The position numbers and the translations under genes were made by a program. This document shows positions 1 to 7,946 of a DNA stretch of 64,000 nucleotides, one piece after another. This DNA comes from Methanobacterium sp. (lineage in GTDB: Archaea; Methanobacteriota; Methanobacteria; Methanobacteriales; Methanobacteriaceae). The notes below the pieces were generated by a model, which saw only the letters and a list, made by a program, of their open reading frames with translations, was not told the origin of the DNA and did no database searches. The stretch spans positions 558,001 through 622,000 of the forward strand of contig NZ_JBCFBO010000001.1 of NCBI RefSeq assembly GCF_038562635.1, given 5' to 3'. Position 1 is the stretch's first letter, and the number at the start of each line of letters is the position of its first letter.

Positions 1-58
1 TATCAATGTTAATCAAACAATTTGTATCAATTACAAATCGTTCTGTGAGACTTTTCAT
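1..58 (-). CDS. PIN-like (DUF4411-type) protein, N-terminal fragment
   Basis: Only the first 19 codons lie in the window; the gene runs off the left edge. The visible start reads MKSLTERFVIDTNCLINID. The FVIDTNCLI segment, with its early Asp in a beta strand followed by a Thr-Asn turn, is typical of the first strand of PIN-domain ribonucleases. The ATG lies 10 nt downstream of the stop of the HTH-ImmA gene on the same strand, so the two are probably co-transcribed. DUF4411 PIN-like genes are commonly found beside HTH-ImmA/IrrE genes, where the PIN protein is the presumed toxic RNase. Family assignment is inferred from the short N-terminus plus context. Confidence 0.6.
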   Translation of the reverse strand, partial: MKSLTERFVIDTNCLINID

Positions 59-68
59 CAATGTTCCT

Positions 69-1250
69 CTAATATATATTGTTAATAAGTTTTCCAACGT
101 CTGTTACTGGTAAATCAAGATATCTAGAAAATGTTACCGGACTAATTATATTATTTTCATATGCCGAAACAATTAGTCGGGAATAGGCTTTTCCATCATA
201 TTTAACTTTTTTATTGACTGGAGACATGGATCCTTCTCGCTTTTTATTTTTACTTTTTTTCTTTTTTTTCTCTTGTTTTTCCTCATCGTCGACTTCTAAT
301 GCGTTATACAAGGATATAAATTGTTCTTCGCGTGTTTTTTTTAAAGAATGTAATCTTAATAAAATAGTCTGTTTACTCACACCGTAAATGTTAGATAGAA
401 AACCTAATTGTCTTGATGTCCATTCAAGTGATTTGTTTTTCTTTACTTTTTCTTCTTCTTTTAAAAATTTTAAAGGAACTAAGAATTCTGCAGCTACTTT
501 ATTGCAGAATGCTTCTTTTTTATTGCGTTTATCAAGATCGCAAATTGCACTTTCTCCAAGCATTAAATGAGTTAATTCATGGAATAATGTAAAAATCCTT
601 CTATTTTGAGTATCTTTACCATTAAGTAAGATAATCGGGTATTTGGATTTGTATAATGATAGTCCACTAATTTCTGTTCTTTTAATATTTTCTGTTTCAA
701 AAATTAGTATGCCTAATTCAGCGACTGATTCTTTCCACTCATCTAAAAAACGAGAATGAGCTTGATCCCTTTCACCATTGCTTAATTTGATTATCCAAGA
801 TTTTTGTGTTTCAATACTAACTCCTAAAATTTCTCTTATTTTAGCAGCGAAAACTTTATAATTCTTATTTTCAAATTTATATCTTGAAAAAGAAGGAATA
901 ATCATACCCATATCTTTATGAACTTCAATGGCAGCATAACGTCGATATTTAGCTTTACGAATCTCTAATCTTAATTCTGGACTCGCATTGAAATTATCTT
1001 CCTGAGTAGTTCTGTAATCAATTAAATCATCACTCTCTTTTTCGGGAGGTTTAGACCTAAAAAAGAATACAGAAGGCCGTTTATATTTATTAGCTAATTT
1101 TCTTAGTTCTGGCCAAGTAGGTTTATCATCCCCAGATTCCCATAAACTTACTTTGTCTAAGTATTGAGGTAAATCATCGAGTTCAAAGCCAGCGTCTTCG
1201 CGAGCCCAAATCAGAATCTCTGGATTAACTTTGACTTTATATGATGTCAT
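69..1250 (-). CDS. HTH (XRE-like) plus ImmA/IrrE (DUF955) metallopeptidase
   Basis: This 393-residue protein has an N-terminal helix-turn-helix-like region (about 1-70, with the WESGDDKPTWPELRKLANKYKR segment shortened here to its core WESGDDKPTW) followed by a COG2856/DUF955 peptidase domain. The zinc motif HELTH lies at residues 224-228, and the downstream NKVAAEFLVP segment is the usual third part of the site. A lysine-rich linker near residues 328-342 leads to a small C-terminal domain not present in minimal ImmA proteins. Proteins of this class act as regulators that cleave a partner, or as antitoxins to a neighbouring toxin. The PIN-like gene directly downstream suggests the latter. SD GGTGA precedes the ATG. 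Confidence 0.8.
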   Translation of the reverse strand: MTSYKVKVNPEILIWAREDAGFELDDLPQYLDKVSLWESGDDKPTWPELRKLANKYKRPSVFFFRSKPPEKESDDLIDYRTTQEDNFNASPELRLEIRKAKYRRYAAIEVHKDMGMIIPSFSRYKFENKNYKVFAAKIREILGVSIETQKSWIIKLSNGERDQAHSRFLDEWKESVAELGILIFETENIKRTEISGLSLYKSKYPIILLNGKDTQNRRIFTLFHELTHLMLGESAICDLDKRNKKEAFCNKVAAEFLVPLKFLKEEEKVKKNKSLEWTSRQLGFLSNIYGVSKQTILLRLHSLKKTREEQFISLYNALEVDDEEKQEKKKKKSKNKKREGSMSPVNKKVKYDGKAYSRLIVSAYENNIISPVTFSRYLDLPVTDVGKLINNIY

Positions 1251-1730
1251 ACTTTCACCGAACTATTTTATAATTATATATTTTTCTGTTATTTTGATTA
1301 ATTAAATCTTATTGTTTATTATAATAAAGTACATTATTTCAATTTATATAATTTTCATTCAGTTGCATTCAAAACCTGTAAAAAAGTATTGACTTTAGAT
1401 TAATATTCTTATAATGGAATTACATTTTAGTCTTATTTTTTTAGTACCGATACTGTTAACTTAATGAGCATTTTATATAGTAAATTATGATCTTTGTATC
1501 ATCGTTTTGTAAAGATCCATTTGTGGATCTGCAAAAAAAGTATTAATTATTTTGAGTCCTGGACAAAAGGGGATACTGTCCAGGAAACTTAATGTTAATG
1601 GTCCAATTAATACTAGTTTTTATGTTTATATATACTTTTCATTTTCATGAATAGATGCAGCTGCATAATTGTGACTTATTATTTTCAAAAATTCCGAATA
1701 TGATATTTAAAATTAAATTTATTAATATAA
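1251..1730. other. Non-coding stretch with two strong hairpins
   Basis: No convincing ORF. It holds two close hairpins. The first has arms AGATCCA (1513-1519) and TGGATCT (1524-1530), with TTTTG/CAAAA extending the stem outside (1505-1509, 1532-1536). The second has arms TCCTGGACA (1557-1565) and TGTCCAGGA (1577-1585). A perfect palindrome ATGCAGCTGCAT lies near 1652. No poly-T tract follows directly, so simple terminator function is not obvious. Confidence 0.5.
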
Positions 1731-2099
1731 AGCTTCCACAAAAACAGGGAAGCTCATACAGATAGTTTTGCGATTTACCCCGAAGAAACATTTAAAAATT
1801 ACACAATAGAACATATGCGGCTTTTAAATCCAAGTAGCGTGAAAATTATAAAAATAGACTATACAAACCAGGGATTTGATGAAAAATATAACAAAACAAA
1901 AATACAGCTTAAAATCTCTGCATCAGCACCTTCTGTTACAGATATTAGCGATAGAAACGTTTTAGGAGACCGTGTGAATTTTTACGTGCGAAAAAGTATA
2001 TGTGGATCATTTAGCGCGGCTAATCAAACTAATGACCTGTTTAATCCTGCTTTTTCAAATCGATACGTAATTACAACTACAGATGTTATATGGATATGA
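1731..2099 (+). pseudogene. Orphan C-terminal gene fragment, unknown family
   Basis: An open frame runs from just after a TAA at 1728 to TGA at 2097-2099. The only internal ATG start is at 1815 (94 residues), but the frame upstream of it (including DSFAIYPEETFKNYTIEH) reads like real protein. This suggests a gene that lost its 5' end rather than a complete small gene. There is no Shine-Dalgarno before 1815. The sequence is soluble-looking, with no transmembrane segment. I do not recognise the family. It could still be expressed from 1815. Confidence 0.35.
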
Positions 2100-2116
2100 T
2101 TTAGTATGTATTTAAC

Positions 2117-3088
2117 CTAAATAATCATCGAATTGAGCGTGTATGCCAAAATTATTCCAATAGCTCCAAAAATTATACCTATAAACCATACAATTGCAAC
2201 TACATTCTTTTCAGGCATTGGCCTCCTTAAAACAGACCTTATGAGGGAGTTAAAACCGCCATCAGGAGCTACCAGTTTTCCATCATCCCCTACTTCAGTT
2301 GGAGCATGGTGATGTCTTTCAACAACCCCTGCGCTGTAAAATTTGAGTGCTGCATCGATTATATTCGGGAGAAGTACAATAAGGGCTATGATTTTTACAC
2401 GTCCTATAAACGCCACGAGTACAATACATGCACCTATAATAAGGGTCCCCACATCTCCTGGAAAAACACGTGAAGGGTGCCTGTTATAGAATAAAAATGC
2501 AAGAAGAGCCCCTAACATAGCCATAGTTATTATAGCAACGTTATATTTGCCCATTATAATAACAGAAATGGTAAGAGAGATCATTGCTATTGCACCAAGC
2601 CCTGATTCAACTCCATTTAGTCCAGCCAGCATATTTGTTAAATTAGCACCAATAGAAACTGCTATAGGCATAGATAACATGTAAATGATTCCCACATTAG
2701 GAGGGGCAATCCACATGATCGGTAGTCCGGCAAGCCAGAGTAAAATCAATTTTTCTTTGGATGATAAAACTACAAGGTCATCAACCATACCCACAAGACC
2801 TACCAAAAGAATTACAATTAATGTTATTAAAAATTGATAATGATAAGCTGGATATAGCCAAATTCCAACAAACATTGCAATTACAAAACCAAATAAGATA
2901 CCAATACCACCCATCTCTGCCACAATAGGCTTCGTAGGTTTATGAATATCCTTACCAACTATTTCTGCATCTTTTAACTTGTTTATTAATCTAGGCATAG
3001 TTAAAAAAGTTATTAAAAATGCAACTAAGCCGCAAATACCTGAAATTAATAGTAACATCTGATAATCGCCAAAAAACATATTTGCCAT
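2117..3088 (-). CDS. Glycosyl transferase family 4: UDP-GlcNAc-1-phosphate transferase to polyprenol/dolichol
   Basis: A 323-residue integral membrane enzyme with about ten hydrophobic helices. It carries the hallmarks of the MraY/WecA/Alg7 superfamily: an early GGIGILFGF region, the aspartate pair in GMVDDLVVLSSKEK, the ANLTNMLAGLNGVESG cytoplasmic loop (N and D/N catalytic region), FPGDVGTL, and a His-rich loop ERHHHAPTE near residue 265. Such enzymes transfer a HexNAc-1-phosphate from a UDP-sugar to a membrane lipid phosphate, the first step of N-glycan or pseudomurein precursor assembly. In this organism it may feed AglB (37759-40188). SD GGTGGT lies just before the ATG. Confidence 0.85.
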   Translation of the reverse strand: MANMFFGDYQMLLLISGICGLVAFLITFLTMPRLINKLKDAEIVGKDIHKPTKPIVAEMGGIGILFGFVIAMFVGIWLYPAYHYQFLITLIVILLVGLVGMVDDLVVLSSKEKLILLWLAGLPIMWIAPPNVGIIYMLSMPIAVSIGANLTNMLAGLNGVESGLGAIAMISLTISVIIMGKYNVAIITMAMLGALLAFLFYNRHPSRVFPGDVGTLIIGACIVLVAFIGRVKIIALIVLLPNIIDAALKFYSAGVVERHHHAPTEVGDDGKLVAPDGGFNSLIRSVLRRPMPEKNVVAIVWFIGIIFGAIGIILAYTLNSMII

Positions 3089-3161
3089 TGAACCACCGTG
3101 TTTTATATCACTTGTTTTTTCTGAAAGTATAAATTAAGTTTATTTATGTCAATAATCCATC

Positions 3162-3398
3162 GCCATATGACAGTACACTGTTCTAAGAGAAATATTTAGC
3201 TTTTCAGATATATCCTCTTTAAGACCATCACATAATTTATCCATCACCGTAAGACAGTACACTATTTTAAGAAGTATTTAAATATAATCCTTTAAAAAAC
3301 ATTCAAACGTAATTTATTATCTTTTTATAAGACAATACACTGTTCTAAGAAATATCAACTTCTCAAATATAATCATTTGAAAAACATTCACCACATGA
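3162..3398 (-). repeat. Three decayed tandem copies of the 3' end of the adjacent HTH gene
   Basis: The last coding segment of the HTH gene (around 3408-3490, containing AAGACAGTATACTGTTCTAA) is repeated downstream. Copy 1, about 3164-3240, matches over roughly 75 nt. Copy 2 is around 3247-3275. Copy 3, about 3321-3350, also shares the CTTTTTATAAGAC lead-in. The copies carry substitutions and stops, so they are not coding. They read as remnants of repeated duplication or unequal recombination at the tail of this gene. Confidence 0.7.
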
Positions 3399-3869
3399 TT
3401 ATCTTTTTATAAGACAGTATACTGTTCTAAGAGGAATACTTAGCTTTTCAGATATATCCTTTGCTCTAAGACCTTTATCACGTAACTTTTTAATTTCCTC
3501 TTCCGTCTCTTTAGAATATTTTGGTTTTCTACCTCTTTTTAGTTTAGTAGCTTTGAGATAGTAAACTGTTTTTAAAGGAATTTCAAGCTCATCAGATATA
3601 TCTTTTGGACTAACACCTTCATCAATCATTTTTTGAACGAGTTCAGCTTCATTGCTACCATATTTCTTGGGCCTACCCCTTTTGATAACTGGTTCAACTT
3701 CAATTCCCAGTTCAGAAAGTGCATCTAAATATTTTTTTGAGGTTCTAGGGTATAAGCTGCTTGGAACTTTAATCTTTTTAAGATTGGGATATCTATCCAG
3801 AAGCTCCATGATCACCTGTGAAGATAATGCTCTTTTTACATAAATTTCATTATTTTCATCTTCACCCAA
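3399..3869 (-). CDS. DNA-binding protein with two C-terminal HTH repeats (DUF1699-like N-terminus)
   Basis: A 156-residue protein. The N-terminal half (YPNLKKIKVPSSLYPRTSKK) recalls the methanogen DUF1699 family. The C-terminal half holds two similar helix-turn-helix units, one ending IPLKTVYYL and the other IPLRTVYCL. Each is preceded by a basic RGRPKKY or RGRKPKY AT-hook-like patch. It is therefore probably a sequence-specific DNA-binding regulator. The reading frame begins at TTG (3869), preceded five bases upstream by GGTGGT; no upstream ATG fits. Its 3' end has been copied several times just downstream. Target genes are unknown. Confidence 0.65.
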   Translation of the reverse strand: MGEDENNEIYVKRALSSQVIMELLDRYPNLKKIKVPSSLYPRTSKKYLDALSELGIEVEPVIKRGRPKKYGSNEAELVQKMIDEGVSPKDISDELEIPLKTVYYLKATKLKRGRKPKYSKETEEEIKKLRDKGLRAKDISEKLSIPLRTVYCLIKR

Positions 3870-3945
3870 ACTACCACCGTATGTTATAATTTTCTAAATA
3901 CTTAAGTTAAAATTTACTGATTAAAAATTCATAAATTTTCCACTG

Positions 3946-5517
3946 TCACTTTTTAATCATTTCCAGGAACTTTTGAGCACGTTTAGATGTAGGCTTTCCA
4001 AATGTCTCAATTTTTTCTTTTTCTGCTTTTACATTCTCCGGATCAACTGAAAAAATATCAGATGCAACTTCAATAGATAATTTTCCTGTAATATTTAGAA
4101 TTGCAGCCCCAACTGCAGGAGGATTTGACTTAACATGGAGACCCTTTATTTTATTTTCGATCTCAAATTTTTTTGCTATTACTTCTTTCATATCTTTCAT
4201 ATACTCAATTTTTTCATCGGTATATTCCTTCAAAATCCCCACTACCTGCTTATCAAAATCTACAAATGCTTTCAACTGGTTAGTATCAAGATTTGGGCGA
4301 AGGTTTGGGAATGGTCCCGAGTATTTATTCCTTCTATCGTAAGAAGTGGTTAGATAATATTTAACAATATCCCATAAAATTAAAACTCGCGGTACTTCAA
4401 CAAAAAGCTTTCTTTTAATTTTGTTTCTTGTTTGAAGATCACGCTCAAGCTGTCTATTTATAATATCGTTATCATCCATGAGGTTGTTTTCTTTAAGAAT
4501 TTCATTTAATTTTTCATTCTTTATGTCTTCTTCATCTTCAATATCTGAGGTTATTGAACCTGCAATATCTGACGCCGTTTTAAGAGCATTATCATAAATT
4601 TCAACGTTATTTCTATTTTTTAAAAATTTATCCATGACGTTATCCATAATTTCGTCCACTATTTCCTTTGCAAATTTTACATATGCAATTGAAAGAGCGG
4701 TTTGAACCTGTTTATCGTTTATGATGGCGGGTTTCTTTCTGTGAAATTGCAGAAATTCGATACGTGCATTACGGCCGTATTTCTTTCGAATTTCCCTTTC
4801 ATAGTTCATTTCATCGTCCATATCCATATTGACTCTTTTTCTAATCCACCTGCCGTCTTCCAGTACTTTAACCACTAAAGAAACAGTTTTAACTATCCCT
4901 CTTTTTTCATGTTTTAGGACTCTAACGATGCTACGAAATGCTTCCCTTCCCATAGGTGCTAAATCAGACATCCTCACCATATATTCCCCAGATAAAGGCA
5001 AATACTTAAGTGTACCTAACCTGTAAACACCATGGTCATTTTTTTCTAATATCAGATCTGTAGCTCCACAGCTGCATGTTCCAGATTCCACAAATTCAAT
5101 TTCGTGCCGTTTAAACTTCTTTTTACATGCACTGCAGGTTATGGTTGCAAGTTCTTCAAGGTGCCCGATTACAATTTTATGAGACGCAATAGACGATTTA
5201 ACCCTATCTAATATATTTTTCTTAGCGGCAGCTTTCATTCTAAAGTATTGAGTCTGCCTTGAAACATCATGCATTTCTTCAGCTTTTAATTCAGTAATTG
5301 AGGAACGAGAAGATCTAATTAAAGACCTGTAGGGAGCTTTATAACCCTTGATCTCCATGGTATCTCTAAGTTCATACAGCTCGTCTAAATTTTCCTTTAA
5401 GTAATGATAAACTGTAATAAAGCTTTCGAAATCCCTAAGTTCTTCTACTTGTATCCTTTGACGCTTTATTTTGTCAAGAAATTTCTCAGCCCGTGCAATT
5501 AAAACAGATTCATTCAT
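3946..5517 (-). CDS. DUF530 family protein, methanogen-conserved, function unknown
   Basis: A 523-residue soluble protein with a zinc-ribbon-like pair of cysteine motifs (CSACKKKF near residue 129 and CSCGATD near 148) embedded in charged helical sequence. The C-terminal third includes YYLTTSYDRRNKYSGPFPNL and ends with the conserved-looking SKRAQKFLEMIKK. The overall layout matches DUF530 proteins, which are restricted to methanogens and have no established role. It sits 96 nt upstream of metG on the same strand but is separated from it by two hairpins, so it probably has its own promoter. A nucleic-acid role is suggested only by the zinc ribbon and basic content. Confidence 0.6.
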   Translation of the reverse strand: MNESVLIARAEKFLDKIKRQRIQVEELRDFESFITVYHYLKENLDELYELRDTMEIKGYKAPYRSLIRSSRSSITELKAEEMHDVSRQTQYFRMKAAAKKNILDRVKSSIASHKIVIGHLEELATITCSACKKKFKRHEIEFVESGTCSCGATDLILEKNDHGVYRLGTLKYLPLSGEYMVRMSDLAPMGREAFRSIVRVLKHEKRGIVKTVSLVVKVLEDGRWIRKRVNMDMDDEMNYEREIRKKYGRNARIEFLQFHRKKPAIINDKQVQTALSIAYVKFAKEIVDEIMDNVMDKFLKNRNNVEIYDNALKTASDIAGSITSDIEDEEDIKNEKLNEILKENNLMDDNDIINRQLERDLQTRNKIKRKLFVEVPRVLILWDIVKYYLTTSYDRRNKYSGPFPNLRPNLDTNQLKAFVDFDKQVVGILKEYTDEKIEYMKDMKEVIAKKFEIENKIKGLHVKSNPPAVGAAILNITGKLSIEVASDIFSVDPENVKAEKEKIETFGKPTSKRAQKFLEMIKK

Positions 5518-5550
5518 TTCGTTCCCAAACTATACTTTTATAAAAAAATA

Positions 5551-5609
5551 GCACTCGAAAGTCGTTTTTTTTTCGAGGGCTCAATCATACAAAATTCGCA
5601 GAATTTTGT
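5551..5609 (-). terminator. Tandem hairpin terminator of metG
   Basis: Immediately 3' of metG are two hairpins. One has arms ACAAAATTC (5589-5597) and GAATTTTGT (5601-5609) with loop GCA. The other has arms CTCGAAA (5554-5560) and TTTCGAG (5571-5577) and, read on the minus strand, is followed by a T-run (5541-5548). The CAAAATTC/GAATTTTG core recurs in the DUF4013 insertion at 41707. Confidence 0.65.
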
Positions 5610-5613
5610 AAGT

Positions 5614-7596
5614 CTATTTTATTTTCTCACCAACATGGGCATCTGCACTTAAAACGCTTAAACTGTCCGAAGTTGCAAGTATCATACCTTCAGATTTTAT
5701 TCCGAATAATTTTGCTGGTTTCAAATTAACTAACACGACAACTTTCTGGCCTTTTATCTCTTCTGGAGCGTATTTTTTAGCAAGGCCTGCGACAACCTGT
5801 ATTTTTTTCTCACCAGTGTCGACCATTAATTTTAATAAGTTTTCAGAGCCTTCAACACGTTCTGCTCCAATTATTTCAGAAATTCTTAAATCCATTTTTG
5901 CAAAATCATCTATACTTATAATGTCTTTCATAGTTTCAGTTTCCTCTAAATTATCATAAAGTGTTTTTTTTTCTTTTTTAATTATGCTATCATCAATTTT
6001 AGAAAATAATGGTTTCGGTTTACCAATTTCATGGCCTGCTAGAACAAATTCACTTGCAGTTTTCCAGTTGGTTGTTTCTTCTACATCTAAATTCATAATT
6101 TTCATTATTTTAGAAGCTCGGACTGGTATATATGGAGTTAAAATGACAGAAAGAACTTTTGCAAGCTGGTTACACAAGTAAATACAATTTGCCGCCTCTT
6201 CAGGATTTTCTTTTACGGCTTTCCATGGTTCCTTGTCATTGAAATATTTGTTACCGAACTTTGCAAGTCTAATTATTTCAATAAGACCTTCTCTGAATTT
6301 AAAATGCTCAATATTTTCTGAGACCACATCGGGAATGCTCAATATACTGTTTTTAAATTCTTCATCGTACTCGTCAAATTCTGACGGCTCTGGTATATTC
6401 CCGTCAAAGAACCTGTTTGTAAATGTGAAAGTTCGGTGCATGAAGTTTCCAAGCACGTCTGCAAGTTCATCGTTTACACGGCGCTGGAAGTCGTCCCATG
6501 AAAAATCAGTATCGCGGCCAAGGGGCGCATTTACAGTTAAGTAATATCTTACAATATCTGAATCAAATTTTTCAAGGAACTGCGATGCCCATATAACCCA
6601 GTTTTTGCTTGTTGACATCTTTCGGCCTTCAAGTGAAAGATATGCCCCTGCAACAACGTTATCCGGTAGTTTACATCCATAGCCCATAAGTAATGCAGGC
6701 CAGAATATAGAGTGATGGTATATAATATCTTTTCCTATAAAGTGAATTGCTTTATCGTTCCAGTAGTCTTCCCATGGTTTATTTTCTCTCCGGCTCCACT
6801 GTGCAGCCGATGATATGTATCCAAGGAAAGCTTCACCCCACACATAAATTATTTTGCCTTCAGCACCTTCAAGTGGGACGGGAATTCCCCATTCCATATC
6901 TCTTGTAAGTATCCAATCTTTTAAACCTTCTTTTATCCACTGAAGGGCATAATTTTTAACATTTGGAGGTAACTCATCATTTCCTTCTATCCATTCCCCT
7001 AAATCATTCTGGAAGTGACTTAATTTAAAGAAGTACTGTTTTGACTCCTTAATTTCGGGAGTAGAACTACATATAAGGCATGTTGGTTCTTCAAGCTGAA
7101 TTGGGTCTAAATGCCTTCCGCATGTTTCACAGTGGTCTCCCCTTGCCCCTTCTCCTTTACAGTGAGGACAAATTCCTTCTACATACCTGTCAGGTAAAAA
7201 TCTTTTACATGTGTTACAGTAAGGCTGTTTAATGACCTGTTCATAAATATAACCCTTTTCGTAAAGTTTTAAGAAAAAGTTCTGTGAAATTTCGTAATGA
7301 AGGGGATCAGTGGTCCTTGAAAAGTTATCAAAAGAAATATTGCATAGCTCAAGGTCACGCTTTATCATTTTATGAAACTTATCTGCAATTTCTTTAGGAG
7401 ATTTTCCTATTTGCTCTGCCCTAACTGCAATAGGCGTTCCATGTTCGTCGCTTGCACAAACAAACAGGACATCAACATCATTCATCCGATTATAACGTGC
7501 GTAGATATCTGCTGGAATATATGTCGATCTCAAATGTCCTAAATGGCAGGGCCCATTTGCATAGGGCAGCGCGCTGGTAATAAATACTTTACTCAA
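5614..7596 (-). CDS. metG: Methionyl-tRNA synthetase with C-terminal EMAPII/Trbp111 domain
   Basis: A 660-residue class I synthetase that charges tRNA-Met for initiation and elongation. The HIGH-type motif is HLGH at residues 18-21 and the KMSKS-type motif is KMSTS from about residue 326. Between them lie the connective-peptide zinc knuckles (CNTCKRF, CPHC, CETC, CLIC), giving the two-knuckle form. The last ~110 residues (from DFAKMDLRISEI) form the OB-fold tRNA-binding domain that dimerises the enzyme. The start is TTG, chosen because AAGGAGG lies eight bases upstream. It is divergent from the priL promoter region. Confidence 0.97.
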   Translation of the reverse strand: MSKVFITSALPYANGPCHLGHLRSTYIPADIYARYNRMNDVDVLFVCASDEHGTPIAVRAEQIGKSPKEIADKFHKMIKRDLELCNISFDNFSRTTDPLHYEISQNFFLKLYEKGYIYEQVIKQPYCNTCKRFLPDRYVEGICPHCKGEGARGDHCETCGRHLDPIQLEEPTCLICSSTPEIKESKQYFFKLSHFQNDLGEWIEGNDELPPNVKNYALQWIKEGLKDWILTRDMEWGIPVPLEGAEGKIIYVWGEAFLGYISSAAQWSRRENKPWEDYWNDKAIHFIGKDIIYHHSIFWPALLMGYGCKLPDNVVAGAYLSLEGRKMSTSKNWVIWASQFLEKFDSDIVRYYLTVNAPLGRDTDFSWDDFQRRVNDELADVLGNFMHRTFTFTNRFFDGNIPEPSEFDEYDEEFKNSILSIPDVVSENIEHFKFREGLIEIIRLAKFGNKYFNDKEPWKAVKENPEEAANCIYLCNQLAKVLSVILTPYIPVRASKIMKIMNLDVEETTNWKTASEFVLAGHEIGKPKPLFSKIDDSIIKKEKKTLYDNLEETETMKDIISIDDFAKMDLRISEIIGAERVEGSENLLKLMVDTGEKKIQVVAGLAKKYAPEEIKGQKVVVLVNLKPAKLFGIKSEGMILATSDSLSVLSADAHVGEKIK

Positions 7597-7809
7597 ATTT
7601 GTTCCTCCTTTATTAAAATGAACAACAAAGCCTTTAGACCTTGAAATTCATGATTTAAATTATAATAAGATATAAAAGCCCTTAAAAGTTGAAATAATAA
7701 TCAATATGTTTTATATAAAATTTCTAAATTTAAATATATATTATTTTTCTATTTTCCTATTAATTTAAAATATAAAAGTCACCTATCTTTTTTTAAGTGG
7801 AACCCTTTA

Positions 7810-7830
7810 AAATATTTATTTACATCACGT
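7810..7830 (+). promoter_or_regulatory. Putative TATA/BRE promoter for the priL transcript
   Basis: The TTTAAAATATTTATTTA stretch about 50 nt before the small ORF at 7869 is a good archaeal TATA-box candidate. It is assigned from composition and position only. Confidence 0.35.
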
Positions 7831-7868
7831 GTCATATTTATGTATTCTTATATGAGGGTACTCCTTTT

Positions 7869-7946
7869 GTGAAATTCATATTACATGGAGGTAGTTATAC
7901 AGTAACTATTTATAATGAAGAGAATCAGAAAGCATTAATCGTATGA
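7869..7946 (+). CDS. Possible 25-residue small ORF overlapping the priL start
   Basis: A GTG at 7869, nine bases after GAGGGT, opens a 25-codon frame reading MKFILHGGSYTVTIYNEENQ followed by KALIV. Its TGA overlaps the priL ATG as ATGA (7943-7946), the classical arrangement for translational coupling. The peptide looks like a beta-strand-rich small protein rather than random AT-rich sequence. The frame stays open further upstream to a GTG near 7797, but the presumed TATA box lies inside that extension. No family is recognised. Confidence 0.4.
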   Translation: MKFILHGGSYTVTIYNEENQKALIV

